Shown here one piece after another: positions 46,701 through 56,624 of a stretch of DNA of 64,000 nt; positions within the stretch are counted from its first letter, which is position 1; each line of letters opens with the position of its first letter. This stretch comes from Glaciimonas sp. PCH181. GTDB taxonomy: Bacteria > Pseudomonadota > Gammaproteobacteria > Burkholderiales > Burkholderiaceae_D. Made by a program: the position numbers and the translations under genes. The stretch lies in NCBI RefSeq assembly GCF_003056055.1, contig NZ_PYFP01000001.1:2232001-2296000 (forward strand). The letters run 5' to 3'. The notes beneath the pieces are model-generated. The model was not told where the DNA came from. It searched no databases and worked only from the letters and a program-made list of their open reading frames with translations.

Positions 46701-47837
46701 GGTTCCACTAATGCTGGCGTTATCCACTAGCTTGATCTGCAAACCGGATAACTGTTGATGTTTTGAATCGAGACGCAGCTCAGCTTGCGCAGAAATCAAT
46801 GGCAAACGATCTTTATCAATGGCACCGGGCGACGCATTATTGATGCGCAGTGGGCCGCTTACGGCCAGCGTTTCTAACGCGATATTTTTCTCAGCCGATG
46901 AAACTGGCACAGGCACCAAATCGGCTTGAATATTCAAGTCAGCGAAAGGCGCACCAGCGCTGAAGAGTTTGGGATTAACATTGCTGGCGCTGAGCTGTAT
47001 CCGCTGAAACGGGATCGTTGCAAAAGGTGTCGCTGCGATGTTTGCAGTGGCGCGTAATTTATCGCCATTGCCATGCACTTCGAGATTCAGTGCCGATAAT
47101 GTGCCAGATACATTGGCATCGATTTGATATTTTTCCTGTTCGTAAGCACCCTGCAATTGCGCGCCGCCCTGAAGGGTAAACGGTGCCTCTCCCTGCAGAT
47201 GCAGCGTGGCGTTAACATTGCCGAATGCGGTATCCAATCCCTCTATCACCAACGTGTGTTGGACTCGGTCAGATTGTCCATGCAGAGATAAATTGCGCAA
47301 CTCGGTCGGTTTCCCCACTGCGGGTATTCCTTGCTGCAAAGAGAATTTGTCGAGTGTAATATTTTCCAGCGACAATGCCAGCGGCGAGGTTAAACGGGTT
47401 GGCAACGTCATCGGTGTAGACGGCTTTGGCTGCATCCGCGCTTCGACTGTGCCGATATGTAAATGACTTACGCTGAATTTCAGCGGCGACAGCGTCAGTT
47501 GCCAGCGTCCATCAATTTTATCGATAGCAAACTGCTGCGTAGCATCTTGATACACAACATTTTTCAAGCGCACACCTTCTGCCAGGGTCCCGCCTATCAG
47601 TTCTCCGCTGAGATGTTTTTGCGATAACCAAGTTGCCGTTGTCCAGATTGCTTTCGTCCCGGACTCGGAACGCACGCCTATTAATACCGCGACGATTGCC
47701 AGCACGATCACTAACATCAGCATTAACAAGCCAGCCAATATTCTGCGAACAAATGGCGACTTGTTTTTAGGACGCGCCTTCTTGGGAGAAGGCGTCGGAT
47801 CCGGTTGCTGGGATGTTGGTGCGATTGCTTTGGTCAT
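43752..47837 (-). CDS. tamB: translocation and assembly module subunit TamB
   Basis: A 1361-residue inner-membrane-anchored, periplasm-spanning protein. It works with TamA in outer-membrane protein insertion and probably phospholipid transport. An N-terminal cytosolic basic stretch (about 1-28) precedes one membrane helix (LAGLLMLMLVIVLAIVAVLIGV). A very long repetitive beta-strand region follows. The conserved TamB DUF490 domain closes the protein (about 1000-1361), with VTDGTYEVFGRKLAIERGLINFRGPINNPNINILAMRRNQDVEAGAEISGYASSPRVKLVSEPNVSDEEKLSWLMFG split over that region. It starts 62 bases after tamA, so the two form an operon. Confidence 0.93.
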   Translation of the reverse strand: MTKAIAPTSQQPDPTPSPKKARPKNKSPFVRRILAGLLMLMLVIVLAIVAVLIGVRSESGTKAIWTTATWLSQKHLSGELIGGTLAEGVRLKNVVYQDATQQFAIDKIDGRWQLTLSPLKFSVSHLHIGTVEARMQPKPSTPMTLPTRLTSPLALSLENITLDKFSLQQGIPAVGKPTELRNLSLHGQSDRVQHTLVIEGLDTAFGNVNATLHLQGEAPFTLQGGAQLQGAYEQEKYQIDANVSGTLSALNLEVHGNGDKLRATANIAATPFATIPFQRIQLSASNVNPKLFSAGAPFADLNIQADLVPVPVSSAEKNIALETLAVSGPLRINNASPGAIDKDRLPLISAQAELRLDSKHQQLSGLQIKLVDNASISGTGEYHSDGEEKNTGKFNLNVERLDLHALHGQLQPTQLQGPINLALTPDTQEISLKLADKNISAKIDAVIDPKKVDVRLAQLTAGPALLDATASMARDGEAPFVVKGKLRDVDPALWIKTTAPKSTSAKKTSAEKIAKPVSARINMDIDAAGKLTPALQLKLKFNVLDSVYDNLPMTGNGTINLAGKRLLPSDAHLSVAGNDAQLNGSFGVVGDRLNVKIDAGQLQRLGFGLSGALHLDGQVTGSMQRPAIKASYRAEKLQFGQHQVDDLSGQADIQTDLSAKLSAAGNKLQLSVEARGYRGPEVVLNKVSANLSGTFASHALKLESTGTVREKPLALTLAAQGKLIESTSGYGWQGTLSELKNQGIPRIALDGPLSISAAADKVVLGATRLTIADAVIALKNLSFDHGRVQSAGAINALKVNSVLDLIHEFTGNTPPLKTDLVLDSRWDFGLTDRATGFFEVNRRSGDLRVNAGRGDTALGLSELRVRADFQGTQVNLDAAVAAARIGTANAQVQVGLIALGNGLTVNDNAALSGAIKANVPQLKTVGGLIGPQVGLDGSLAMDVKLAGTLAQPTLSGAVAGDKLAVTLYDQGIKLRDGIARLTLEKNVIALKQLEFHGGDGTLRASGQLQLGKSNPDISATVVADRLQLFASPDRQLMLSGQAKVANVNDQLHVDGKFTVDKALFDLPKNTAPSLGDDVVIVRSNGKSSTTLLSEKAKLTRTAEKPAGSMTPIMNIDVDFGNDFRFRGSGADLRLGGTMTVHSEPFSPLRASGTIRVTDGTYEVFGRKLAIERGLINFRGPINNPNINILAMRRNQDVEAGAEISGYASSPRVKLVSEPNVSDEEKLSWLMFGHGSDSSALGQRQAAGQALALLGNYGGKKIAQGVGLDEFSIGSSESGLVNDQVVNIGKAITEKINLGYEQSLTGAASVLKLTWQFSRRWSMVLRGGTISGLDVLFNRRFDQFRTDKNPKNPVSQPEEKAP

Positions 47838-47899
47838 GCGCTATATCTTGTGGTGATATTAAAGGTGGGAGCTATACAAAATATTCTCGTCAGCAATGA

Positions 47900-49690
47900 T
47901 CAAAAAGCGATGCCTAACGAAATATGGGGCCGGATACGTTTGTCTTGCACGCCATACGCCAAATCAACATCGACCGGACCAACCGGGCTGCGCCAGCGTG
48001 CGCCGAAACCGGTACCGACCTTGATTTCTTTATCGGCCCAGCTATTGGTCGCTGCCCCGATATCGTAGAACACGGCCGCGCCCCAGGTGTGATTAAACCA
48101 GTGTTGATACTCGGCGCTGGCCGTCACCAGATATTTAGTCGGATAGACGGTGCCGTTTTGCGTATTACCGATTCCTTGATAGCTATAGCCACGTACCGAT
48201 TCATTTCCACCGGCACGGAATAACAGCGATGCAGGGACTTCGGCACTGGCGCCTTTGGTAAATACCGCACCGCCCTCTACGCGAAATATCATGATGTCGC
48301 GTTTCGCTGCGGGAACATATTGTTTGTAACGCAAGTAGGCGCGAAAAAAACTCTGATCGGTCAATACGCCTTTTAAAGCAACCCCGGTTTGTACTGAAAA
48401 TATATGGCCTTCTGTAGGGAAAATCTGGTCATCGACGTCGCGTCGGGTCCAGCTAAATCCGGGCACCACGGCTTGATGCTGGCCCGGCAAAATGACCGTA
48501 TTAGAAGGTAATACTGCACCATCGGTTTGCTGTAGTGAATCACGATAATAATCGAGCGTCAGTGTAGTATCGTAATTTTCCAACGTACGTGAGCGCTTCA
48601 ATCCAATCCGTTGGCTGCGCAAATCTACGCCCTCTAAGGTAGTCCGGTCATACGACGTATTAATACCGTTGACGAAACCACGTTGATCCGGCGGCATATC
48701 TAGCTCAAGCAATCCGTACTGCCGCCGTTGCTCAATCTTGGCCTGACTATCAAATACCCACGCCTTTCCAAATACGTTGTAATTCGAATAGCGCCCCTGC
48801 ACCTGCGCACCGGTATCCGTGCCATAGCCGACCCCGGCACGCACGCGTTGCGTCGGAAATTCTGTGACTTGCACCTTCACTGGCGTCAACGTCGGATGCG
48901 CAGGATCATCGTCTATCCCAACAATCACATTCCCGAAATAGCCGGTACTTTGTATTTGACGCTGCAAATAAAGCAGGCGATCGAGGTCGTAATTTTCGCC
49001 AACATTCAGCGGATTGATATTCTGGATGATGCTTTGCGGATAGCGCTTCGTGCCACTGATTTCTACCGGACCCAAGGTGAATGACGGGCCGCTATCGTAC
49101 TCAACCGATAACTGCGCCTGGTTATTATCAGGTTCGATTCTGGCTTCGGAATGGACAATCTTGGCGGATGGAAAACCCTTGTATTGCAGAAGTTGCAAAC
49201 TATGCTCTTTAGCGGCGTCCCAGTCGCTTTGACGAAATGGCTCACCGACAGCCAAGCGCCAGTTACGCTGTATCCGCCCAATCCGTTCGGGCACCTCGCT
49301 CACGACTTTACCGGTCACGTCAATCGTTGCCTGCGACACCATCGTGCGCTGGTGCGCATCAACTTTCAGATGGATGACTTTGACTTTTCCCTCATCTACG
49401 GTCACCTTGGTCGTTGGCAAAAAATAACCTTCAGTCGAGGCAAGTTGAGCGACTTGATCGTTAACGGTATCGAGCATGAATTTCAATTGATCGTCGCTAA
49501 GATCATCGCGATCTTTATAGCGGACCAGATCGAGATGTTCTTTTAGCAGAGCGCTGATTGCTTTCGGTGCTTCAATGTCGACTTTATAGGTGGCGAAAGC
49601 ATCGGTAGTTTGCACAGCAAACAGGCCACAAACAATGCCGTAGATTGGGTAGATCAACCACATTGCAGGCTTGCGTGGAGTTGGCGTCAT
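47900..49690 (-). CDS. tamA: autotransporter assembly factor TamA (Omp85 family)
   Basis: A 596-residue outer-membrane protein of the BamA/Omp85 family. A probable signal peptide (about 1-32: PIYGIVCGLFAVQTTDAFA) precedes POTRA domains (about 35-270), with RNWRLAVGEPFRQSDWDAAKEHSLQLLQYKGFPSAKI and VQVTEFPTQRVRAGVGYGTDTG at the barrel junction. The C-terminal beta-barrel includes the Omp85 signature LLFRAGGNESVRGYSYQGIG and VYFDIG-like FYDIGAATNSW, ending in IRPHISLGIAF with a terminal Phe. It lies upstream of tamB in the usual order. Confidence 0.93.
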   Translation of the reverse strand: MTPTPRKPAMWLIYPIYGIVCGLFAVQTTDAFATYKVDIEAPKAISALLKEHLDLVRYKDRDDLSDDQLKFMLDTVNDQVAQLASTEGYFLPTTKVTVDEGKVKVIHLKVDAHQRTMVSQATIDVTGKVVSEVPERIGRIQRNWRLAVGEPFRQSDWDAAKEHSLQLLQYKGFPSAKIVHSEARIEPDNNQAQLSVEYDSGPSFTLGPVEISGTKRYPQSIIQNINPLNVGENYDLDRLLYLQRQIQSTGYFGNVIVGIDDDPAHPTLTPVKVQVTEFPTQRVRAGVGYGTDTGAQVQGRYSNYNVFGKAWVFDSQAKIEQRRQYGLLELDMPPDQRGFVNGINTSYDRTTLEGVDLRSQRIGLKRSRTLENYDTTLTLDYYRDSLQQTDGAVLPSNTVILPGQHQAVVPGFSWTRRDVDDQIFPTEGHIFSVQTGVALKGVLTDQSFFRAYLRYKQYVPAAKRDIMIFRVEGGAVFTKGASAEVPASLLFRAGGNESVRGYSYQGIGNTQNGTVYPTKYLVTASAEYQHWFNHTWGAAVFYDIGAATNSWADKEIKVGTGFGARWRSPVGPVDVDLAYGVQDKRIRPHISLGIAF

Positions 49691-50020
49691 ACTTAATAGC
49701 CCTGAACGGAAGGTCTGATCGATGCGCTATCGACCCAAGGATTGAGGGATAAAAAGGCTAGAAACATAGATTTTCGAGATTAGGCTAAAAATAAGCTAAA
49801 AAAGCAGGCTGCGAGGACGGCTCTCAAACTTGCTAGCTGAATGACCAGGAAAATTTGCAGAATTGCCAAAGCACTAACGGTGAAGTGCACCATTATAAGG
49901 AAAGCTTGGAGCGAGGCAGCGTGAAATCCGGAAAATTTCACCTTATTTCACGTTGCCTGCGGATAACTCACGCAAGATGTCGGTTACAAATATCTTGCTG
50001 AAGTAATTATGCGGCGCCTT
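49691..50020. other. intergenic region between fumC and tamA
   Basis: A 330-base gap with the likely tamA promoter. On the minus strand a TATAAT lies near 49892-49897 but no good -35 is seen. A hairpin at 49915-49957 has arms GGCAGCGTGAAAT and ATTTCACGTTGCC with one wobble. The left part can also pair with an inner ATTTCAC (49935-49941), giving two competing folds. No gene is seen. Confidence 0.45.
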
Positions 50021-51412
50021 TTATTCCGGATATGTCATTTTAGAAGGCTGCACCCATTCCGCGAATTCCTGCTCGGTGACGTATCCCAGCGCTAATGCCG
50101 CTTCCTTCAAAGTAGTGCCATCGTGATGCGCATGCTTGGCGATTTTTGCCGCCTTGTCATAGCCAATGTGCGGGGCCAGAGCAGTCACCAGCATCAACGA
50201 GCGCGCCATTAATTCGGCAATCCGATCTTCATTAGCGCTGATGCCGCTGGCGCAATGATGATCAAAACTCGCCATGCCATCTGCTAAAAGACGCACACTT
50301 TGCAAGAAGTTATGCGCAATCAGCGGTTTAAACACATTCAGCTCAAAGTTGCCGGAAGCACCGCCGAAATTAATCGCAACATCATTGCCGAATACCTGAC
50401 AACAAAGCATCGTCAACGCTTCGCACTGGGTCGGATTGACTTTGCCGGGCATGATCGAACTGCCGGGTTCATTCTCTGGAATACTGATTTCACCTAAGCC
50501 AGAGCGCGGTCCCGAGGCCATCCAACGGACGTCATTGGCGATTTTCATCAGCGCTGCGGCCAGGGTTTTTAAGGCGCCGTGTGCAGAGACGAAAGCGTCG
50601 TGCGCAGCGAGGGCCGCGAATTTATTCTCGGCGGTAGAAAACGGTACGTCGAGCGCTTTACTCAAAACTGCGGCCACACGTGCGCCGAATTCAGGATGCG
50701 CGTTCATCCCAGTGCCGACGGCTGTGCCGCCAGCGGCGAGCGCGTATAAGCCATCTAACGAAGCGACGATCGTGCGCTCTGCAAAATCGAGTTGCGCAAC
50801 ATAGCCCGAAAATTCCTGACCGAGTGTCAATGGCGTTGCATCTTGCAAATGGGTACGACCGATTTTGACGATGTCATTGAACGCTAACGATTTTTCCTGC
50901 AATGTCGCGCGCAAACTTTTCAGCGCAGGCAACAGCGCTTCGCTAATACCCATGACGGCGGCGACATGCATCGCTGTCGGAAAAATATCGTTGGACGATT
51001 GACTCAAATTAACCGCGTCGTTTGGATGCACCAAACGGGCTTCGCCGCGTTCGCCGCCGAGCAATTCGGAAGCGCGATTAGCCAGCACTTCGTTCATGTT
51101 CATGTTGCTTTGCGTACCGGATCCGGTCTGCCAGATCGCTAATGGAAACTCATCCGGGTGCTTGCCGAGAATGACTTCTTCTGCTGCGCGCACGATAGCG
51201 TCTGCCTTAGGCGCTGGCAATTTTCCGAGATCCAGATTAACGCGGGCGCAGGCTTGTTTGACATAGGCTAGCGCCCTGATCAATTCGGTTGGCATGCGTT
51301 CAGTGGAAATATGAAAATGGGCGAGAGAGCGCTGCGTTTGCGCGCCCCAAAGTTTTTCTGATGGCACCTCAATATTGCCAAAGGTATCGCGCTCTGTTCT
51401 GGTGGTGGTCAT
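50021..51412 (-). CDS. fumC: class II fumarate hydratase
   Basis: FumC reversibly hydrates fumarate to malate in the citric acid cycle and is an iron-free, oxygen-stable enzyme. The 463-residue protein (E. coli 467) shows [30 protein letters not shown] at the start, the [19 protein letters not shown] substrate segment, [22 protein letters not shown] with the catalytic His region, and the fumarase signature [18 protein letters not shown] 51412 has GGAG 6 bases upstream. The frame extends 20 codons further, but those residues are leader. Confidence 0.96.
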   Translation of the reverse strand: MTTTRTERDTFGNIEVPSEKLWGAQTQRSLAHFHISTERMPTELIRALAYVKQACARVNLDLGKLPAPKADAIVRAAEEVILGKHPDEFPLAIWQTGSGTQSNMNMNEVLANRASELLGGERGEARLVHPNDAVNLSQSSNDIFPTAMHVAAVMGISEALLPALKSLRATLQEKSLAFNDIVKIGRTHLQDATPLTLGQEFSGYVAQLDFAERTIVASLDGLYALAAGGTAVGTGMNAHPEFGARVAAVLSKALDVPFSTAENKFAALAAHDAFVSAHGALKTLAAALMKIANDVRWMASGPRSGLGEISIPENEPGSSIMPGKVNPTQCEALTMLCCQVFGNDVAINFGGASGNFELNVFKPLIAHNFLQSVRLLADGMASFDHHCASGISANEDRIAELMARSLMLVTALAPHIGYDKAAKIAKHAHHDGTTLKEAALALGYVTEQEFAEWVQPSKMTYPE

Positions 51413-51536
51413 CTGAAACTCCAAAAAAAAGTAAAAATAAGTCGTTTGGTTTTTGTTGACGTTACTAAGCATAACTTCGGGATATCAGCACCATTATGCT
51501 TAAAAACAAGTGAATGAGAGGCGCTGCAACTTGCCA

Positions 51537-54437
51537 CTAAGCAATTGACGATAACGATTTACCTTCTCGCAGCATCGTTTCAAAGGCTTCGCCAGTGATG
51601 CCGGGACTGAAATAATACCCCTGGACTTCATCACAGTGGTGAAGCTGCAAGTAAGACAGTTGTTCGCGGGTTTCAACGCCCTCGGCAATGACTTGCAGGC
51701 GTAGGTTATGCGCTAATGAGATGATCGATGCGACGATCGCCGCATCGTCCTGATCGCGGGTGATATCACGGACAAACGACTGATCGATCTTGAGGGCATC
51801 GATGGGGAAACGCTTTAGATAGGCGAGACTCGAATAGCCGGTCCCAAAATCGTCAATCGATAATTTGACGCCGACCAATTTCAAATGCTGAAGGATGCTG
51901 ACCGCTAACTGGACGTCGGTCATGACCAGACTTTCAGTTAACTCAAGCTCCAGATAACGCGGTGCCAGACCGGTTTCATCTAACATCTTGGCCACCGACT
52001 CAACCAGATTGTGTTGATAAAACTGACGAACCGATAAGTTGACCGATATCCGTAAATATCCCAGTCCCTGACTTTGTAAAGCTTTGGTGTATTCGCAAGC
52101 TGTGCGCAAAACCCAGGCACCAATCTGTACGATGAGGCCGGTCTCCTCCGCCAGATCGATAAATCGTGCAGGAGATACCAGCCCCAGCGTCGGATGCACC
52201 CAGCGAATCAACGCTTCCATACCGATAATCTGGCCGGTACGCAAATCGATCTGAGGCTGGTAATGCAAGATGAATTCGTTGCGATCCAACGCGCTGCGCA
52301 AATCGCCTTCAATGCGCAACCTTTCCAGCGCACGCTCATTCATTTTGGCGGTGTAGAACTGATAGTTGTTATTACCCAGTTCCTTGGCGCGATACATGGC
52401 GATATCGGCATGTTTCAACAGAATTTCTGCTTCCTGACCGTCATTCGGATACACCGCAACGCCGACGCTGCAAGTCAGGAAGAAATTTTTTCCTTCAATT
52501 TCCAACGGCCGTTCTATCGCTTCCATCATCCGCTGTATCAGCTTAACGCTTAGGCCATGGGCGCCATCGTCACCTTCCGGCAAAATCAAGACAAACTCAT
52601 CGCTGCCAAGGCGCGCAATGGTATCGCCTTCACGCGTGAATGTTTTAAGCAGCGTGGCGACTTTCTTCAGGACTTTATCGCCAGCGTTATGGCCTAAGGT
52701 GTCATTAACGAATTTAAAACGATCCAGATCGACAAACAATACCCAGACCTGATAGTTGTAACGTGCGCCGTAGGCGATCGCCTGACTCAGCCGATCACTC
52801 AGGACGTTACGATTGACCAGACCGGTCAGAGGATCGTACTGGGCCTGATGCTCCAGTTCCGCCTCATAGCGCTTCATCTCCGTGATGTCATACAAAGCGA
52901 CGACAAAATGGCTGACGTTATCGGCGTCATCTTTGACTGGCGCGACGTACATGTCATTCCAGAACAGTGTGCCGTCTTTATGATAACTACGAAATATTGC
53001 ATTGGCGCTGCGGTGCTCTTTGAGCGCCGAGCGAATTTCCTGAATCCCTGCCTGATCGCTGTCAGTGCGATGCAGCATCGAGATATTGCGGCCAATAACT
53101 TCATCGCCCACGTAACCGGTAATGCGCTCAAATGCTGGATTGACATACTCGACCGGCTGATCCGGTAGCGTCGCGCTGATGATGATAATGGCGTGTGCGC
53201 TGGCCTCAATAGCACGCTCACATAATTGCAGAGCGAGCTCTGCACGTTTTCGGGCCACGTTATCTTCTTTCATCAATTCGTTCGCCCGTTGTACTTGCTG
53301 CATGCGTACCGCAATCAATCGTTGAATGCGCAATGACCGCCTCGTCACAACGTACATGTACGAAGCCCCGAATAAGCTTAATAGACTGCCCGCGATCAGC
53401 ACTAGCAATGATCCGAGGTGATCCCTCACCACATTAACCTGTGGCGTGATGGCGATCATATACCATGGCTTTCCGGCAATGTCGAAACGGTGCGCAATAG
53501 ACGCTGACTGATCCTGAAAAAGCCACGCTGATAACATGCTGCCCGACTTGCCAGAGATAGCCGCACCATCTTGGTTCACGCTGCGATAAACCAAACGCGA
53601 GGGATCTGGGGTTGCACTGGCGTAGACATTTAAGACTACCTTGCCTTCTGATCCATCGTTATCCTCTTTGGCCAGCATCTTTCCAACTACCTCCTCGACA
53701 CGCAGAACTACACTGGCGTATCCCGTGACGGCTAATCGTCTGTCCACCACCGAGTTGAGGATCGCCGCGCGTTGATAAATCGGCATCAGAATAGCAAGCC
53801 CCCATTTATATGCCCTTGGTTGCGCAAGACTATAAACGTTGGTGGCTGAGGGCAGACCGGTATCGCGAGCGCGTTCAATGGCCTCTATCTGTGCAGGATT
53901 ATTGGCCATATTAAGACCGAATGCCGCTTCGTTGCCCGACATCGGCTCGATGTAGTCAACTACACGATAGGGAGTATTGCCGGAATTGAATGCGGCGGAT
54001 GCGCTGGATATGCTAGCCAAACCGGGTTCTGCATCGGTACCGGTCATTTCGCGGATAAAGAAATCGGGAAACTGCTTGCGCATTTCAACTTCGTAAGCCA
54101 CGCGTTGAGATGGCGAAATCAAACGCTGAAAACTAAGTGCCTGAATATACGACGAGCGCGTTAATAACGGTGCGGCAAAGTCATGGAATTGCGTGCGGCT
54201 GACACTATCAACGACGGCAAATAGCTGTGCCACTGTGCGAAGTTTGTATACCACCCCTTCAAAACCCTGCTTCACGGCACGCAAATGATTGTTCGCGCTC
54301 TGACTAAAGTCAGACTGCATTTTTTGACGTTCGAGATAGCGCACGCCGACGAATCCAGCGAGCGTAATAGCAAGGCCGAGTACCAGTCCTGATACGGCAG
54401 CAAAGGGAAAAAAGAATGGCCTGCCACTTCGAAACAT
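51537..54437 (-). CDS. CHASE-PAS-GGDEF-EAL membrane c-di-GMP enzyme
   Basis: A 966-residue inner-membrane signalling protein. The first helix (about 8-30) precedes a periplasmic CHASE sensor domain (about 35-300; VVYKLRTVAQLFAVVDSVSR and FDFFIRE-like PDFFIREMTGTDAEPG). A second helix follows at about 325-345 (LLVLIAGSLLSLFGASYMYV). A PAS domain with PAC follows (about 390-515), then GGDEF and EAL domains. The GGDEF motif reads GSDEF, a one-residue variant, with the RxxD inhibitory site intact just before it (REGD). The EAL domain has EALIRW, NLSVRQF, ELTESLV and DDFGTGYSSL. Whether it makes or breaks c-di-GMP is open; the intact EAL favours a phosphodiesterase. ATG 54437 has GGAG upstream. 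Confidence 0.9.
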   Translation of the reverse strand: MFRSGRPFFFPFAAVSGLVLGLAITLAGFVGVRYLERQKMQSDFSQSANNHLRAVKQGFEGVVYKLRTVAQLFAVVDSVSRTQFHDFAAPLLTRSSYIQALSFQRLISPSQRVAYEVEMRKQFPDFFIREMTGTDAEPGLASISSASAAFNSGNTPYRVVDYIEPMSGNEAAFGLNMANNPAQIEAIERARDTGLPSATNVYSLAQPRAYKWGLAILMPIYQRAAILNSVVDRRLAVTGYASVVLRVEEVVGKMLAKEDNDGSEGKVVLNVYASATPDPSRLVYRSVNQDGAAISGKSGSMLSAWLFQDQSASIAHRFDIAGKPWYMIAITPQVNVVRDHLGSLLVLIAGSLLSLFGASYMYVVTRRSLRIQRLIAVRMQQVQRANELMKEDNVARKRAELALQLCERAIEASAHAIIIISATLPDQPVEYVNPAFERITGYVGDEVIGRNISMLHRTDSDQAGIQEIRSALKEHRSANAIFRSYHKDGTLFWNDMYVAPVKDDADNVSHFVVALYDITEMKRYEAELEHQAQYDPLTGLVNRNVLSDRLSQAIAYGARYNYQVWVLFVDLDRFKFVNDTLGHNAGDKVLKKVATLLKTFTREGDTIARLGSDEFVLILPEGDDGAHGLSVKLIQRMMEAIERPLEIEGKNFFLTCSVGVAVYPNDGQEAEILLKHADIAMYRAKELGNNNYQFYTAKMNERALERLRIEGDLRSALDRNEFILHYQPQIDLRTGQIIGMEALIRWVHPTLGLVSPARFIDLAEETGLIVQIGAWVLRTACEYTKALQSQGLGYLRISVNLSVRQFYQHNLVESVAKMLDETGLAPRYLELELTESLVMTDVQLAVSILQHLKLVGVKLSIDDFGTGYSSLAYLKRFPIDALKIDQSFVRDITRDQDDAAIVASIISLAHNLRLQVIAEGVETREQLSYLQLHHCDEVQGYYFSPGITGEAFETMLREGKSLSSIA

Positions 54438-54623
54438 TTCCACTCCATAGCGCACAATTGAGAAATAGTACACGGACTTTGGTCTGGAAACGTCGTATCG
54501 CTATTTCTTTTTCGCTAAGCTACAGGAATATTTTTTTGTGGATTCTGCGGGAAGATCGGATGATGGCGATTAAGCCGATGTGTGGACAGATATCAAACCG
54601 GTTGAACCGCGACTAGCCTTAGT

Positions 54624-54986
54624 TCAAGGGGTTTTCGGCAGCTCTATAACGGATTGATCAACTTCGGGCAGCAAGCATGCGTGCACTATTTGCAAATCAT
54701 TATCTTTGGCAAAATTAACGACAAAATGATAGGCCAAAGGCTCAATCTCGCGTAAATCTTCATTTACCACGACCGAACGGACGCCATTCAATAAGGCAGG
54801 CCGGACATAGGGAGAATATTGCAAATGTGCGTTCCGTCCGCCACTTCCTTCGGGACGAAAACATGACATCGCGCCACACAATCGCTCCGCCCAGTCACTG
54901 GGGCGAAACTGTCTTCCATCGGAAGTGATTCCCTGAATAAAAAATTCACGGGCAGGCGCGTTAGAGGGTTCAGTAATATCGGCCAT
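54624..54986 (-). CDS. DUF3579 family protein
   Basis: A 120-residue cytosolic protein of the DUF3579 family, found mainly in betaproteobacteria. The family's FFIQGITSDGRQFRPSDWAERLCGAMSCFRPEG, YSPYVRPALLNGVRSVVVNEDLREIEPLAYHFVVNFAKDN and NLQIVHACLLPE-like ending are all seen. Its function is not known. It stands alone, with the c-di-GMP gene downstream and a 390-base gap upstream. Confidence 0.88.
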   Translation of the reverse strand: MADITEPSNAPAREFFIQGITSDGRQFRPSDWAERLCGAMSCFRPEGSGGRNAHLQYSPYVRPALLNGVRSVVVNEDLREIEPLAYHFVVNFAKDNDLQIVHACLLPEVDQSVIELPKTP

Positions 54987-55374
54987 GCGGACAGCTCATT
55001 TCTTCTTTGTTCTTACAATATAGAATCTACGTAGATCGTTCTGACAACGCATTTGCAGCATGCCGACCAGGAAATACAAGTGACAGGAGTCACCGTGGCA
55101 GCCGCAATCGCTGGAAAAAATAAAGGCCGCTGAAGCAGCTTTACGTAAATTCTACAAACATATGCTCAGCATCCTCGTGAGATGAGAGCCAGGGTTTTAT
55201 GTAATTGGAGGCGATTAGATCAATCCTGGTTGTTCCCCGCTGCGATTAATCAGTCATTTGACCATTTAATTAAGCAGACAATTTATCCAATCCCCGATTA
55301 CGGGACTAATTCTTGCATATTATATCTTATAGAAGACTAACAAATAAGCAGAGAAATAATGCTGGGGAGATGAT
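54987..55374. other. intergenic region before DUF3579
   Basis: No gene, repeat or RNA was found. It should hold the promoter of the DUF3579 gene and the 3' end of the CobD-like transcript. A short AT-rich stretch near 55010-55030 (TCTACGTAGA palindrome) is the only notable feature. Confidence 0.4.
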
Positions 55375-56334
55375 TTACCCCAACCAGACCGCCACCGAGA
55401 TAAGCAACAATAAAAACATCCATAGCAATAACGCACGCCAGACCAGACCAACCGTACTTTGCAACGCGCGCGGCGTAGGTGCATCGCCTGGCGGGCTATC
55501 GGTTTCAACGCCGGTTGAATCAACAATTGCAGCATCAATGGGGAGAAAAGCACTGGCATTTTCATCTGGCGTTCCTAGCAGCACGCCCATTGCACCACCA
55601 CCGGAGGAAAGAATGATGCCATCGGTTTCATTTTTCCAACGATCGGCAAAGTTACGCCACGCAAAAATCGCGTCTTCAAAATTACCAACGACGGCAAAAG
55701 CAGCGGCAGTCAGTCTTGCAGGAATCCAGTCGATCCAATAAAAAGCCTGCGCCGCGAAGCTACCAAACTCTTCATTTTTCATGTGATCCGGCTCATTCCA
55801 GGCGCGTGCCAAGTACTCAGCAATCCGATACATCACTGCGCAAGCAGGGCCTAATGGCATCAAAAACCAGAAAAATACGCCGAACACGTTTCGATGCGTG
55901 GTAATTAACGCCTTTTCGACCGCAATACGAGAAATTTCACCAACTTCCATATCGGTTGTATCTTGCTTGGTCCACTCCGCCAATAAACTACGCGCCGTAG
56001 CATCGTCGCCGGTATTTAGTGCTAGTTGGATAGAGGTGAAATAATGGCTGTAATGCCGGAATCCTAACGTCAAATAAACAATGACGACGTTCCAGATAAG
56101 TGCCGCCCATGCACCGATGTGCATGCATAGCCAATAAATTAGCGCGGTGGGGACCATCAAAGCCAGCATCATGCAAAACCAGCCAAGACGACCATGACGT
56201 GCTTGACCGGCATTGAACCAGACTTCCATCCTTAATGCAAAATGCTTGACCCAGGTATACACCGGATTATCCGCACGAAGCGGCTTGAGTTGTTCTATTA
56301 GCAATGCAAACAGAATAGAGAGAAAAGTCATCAA
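55375..56334 (-). CDS. CobD/CbiB-family membrane protein
   Basis: A 319-residue inner membrane protein of the CobD/CbiB family as annotated in betaproteobacteria. It starts MMTFLSILFALLIEQLKPLRADNPVYTWVK, has about four helices, and carries a central signature AVEKALITTHRNVFGVFFWFLMPLGPACAVMYRIAEYLARAWN and AAQAFYWIDWIPARLTAAAFAVVGNFEDAIFAWRNF. The family contains the cobalamin enzyme CobD and the AmpE-like proteins. No other cobalamin gene is in the window, so a role in cobalamin synthesis is not supported. Its C-terminal loop (about 250-290) is Pro/Ala/Asp-rich. Confidence 0.8.
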   Translation of the reverse strand: MMTFLSILFALLIEQLKPLRADNPVYTWVKHFALRMEVWFNAGQARHGRLGWFCMMLALMVPTALIYWLCMHIGAWAALIWNVVIVYLTLGFRHYSHYFTSIQLALNTGDDATARSLLAEWTKQDTTDMEVGEISRIAVEKALITTHRNVFGVFFWFLMPLGPACAVMYRIAEYLARAWNEPDHMKNEEFGSFAAQAFYWIDWIPARLTAAAFAVVGNFEDAIFAWRNFADRWKNETDGIILSSGGGAMGVLLGTPDENASAFLPIDAAIVDSTGVETDSPPGDAPTPRALQSTVGLVWRALLLWMFLLLLISVAVWLG

Positions 56335-56624
56335 CCAGCCTTAGAAGTCAGCAAATCCTGTTTTATATAGAAACAAAGCGATAGACCATACGATAACGCA
56401 GGCTAGGGGCAGAATCAAATTTGTCCGCCATTTAAAGCATTTATTCTCTGGTTGCCACGGGAATCAGCAACTTTGCGTATCGACAGTACCGCTACAAGCA
56501 TTCTGATCGGGAAGACGAAGAATTTGTACGCTTCAATTTTAATGAGGACAGAAATATTACTTCGAATGCCATCGCCGCAATTGCGAGAATTAATCTCTCA
56601 GCTTAGAACACGGCATCGCAATTT

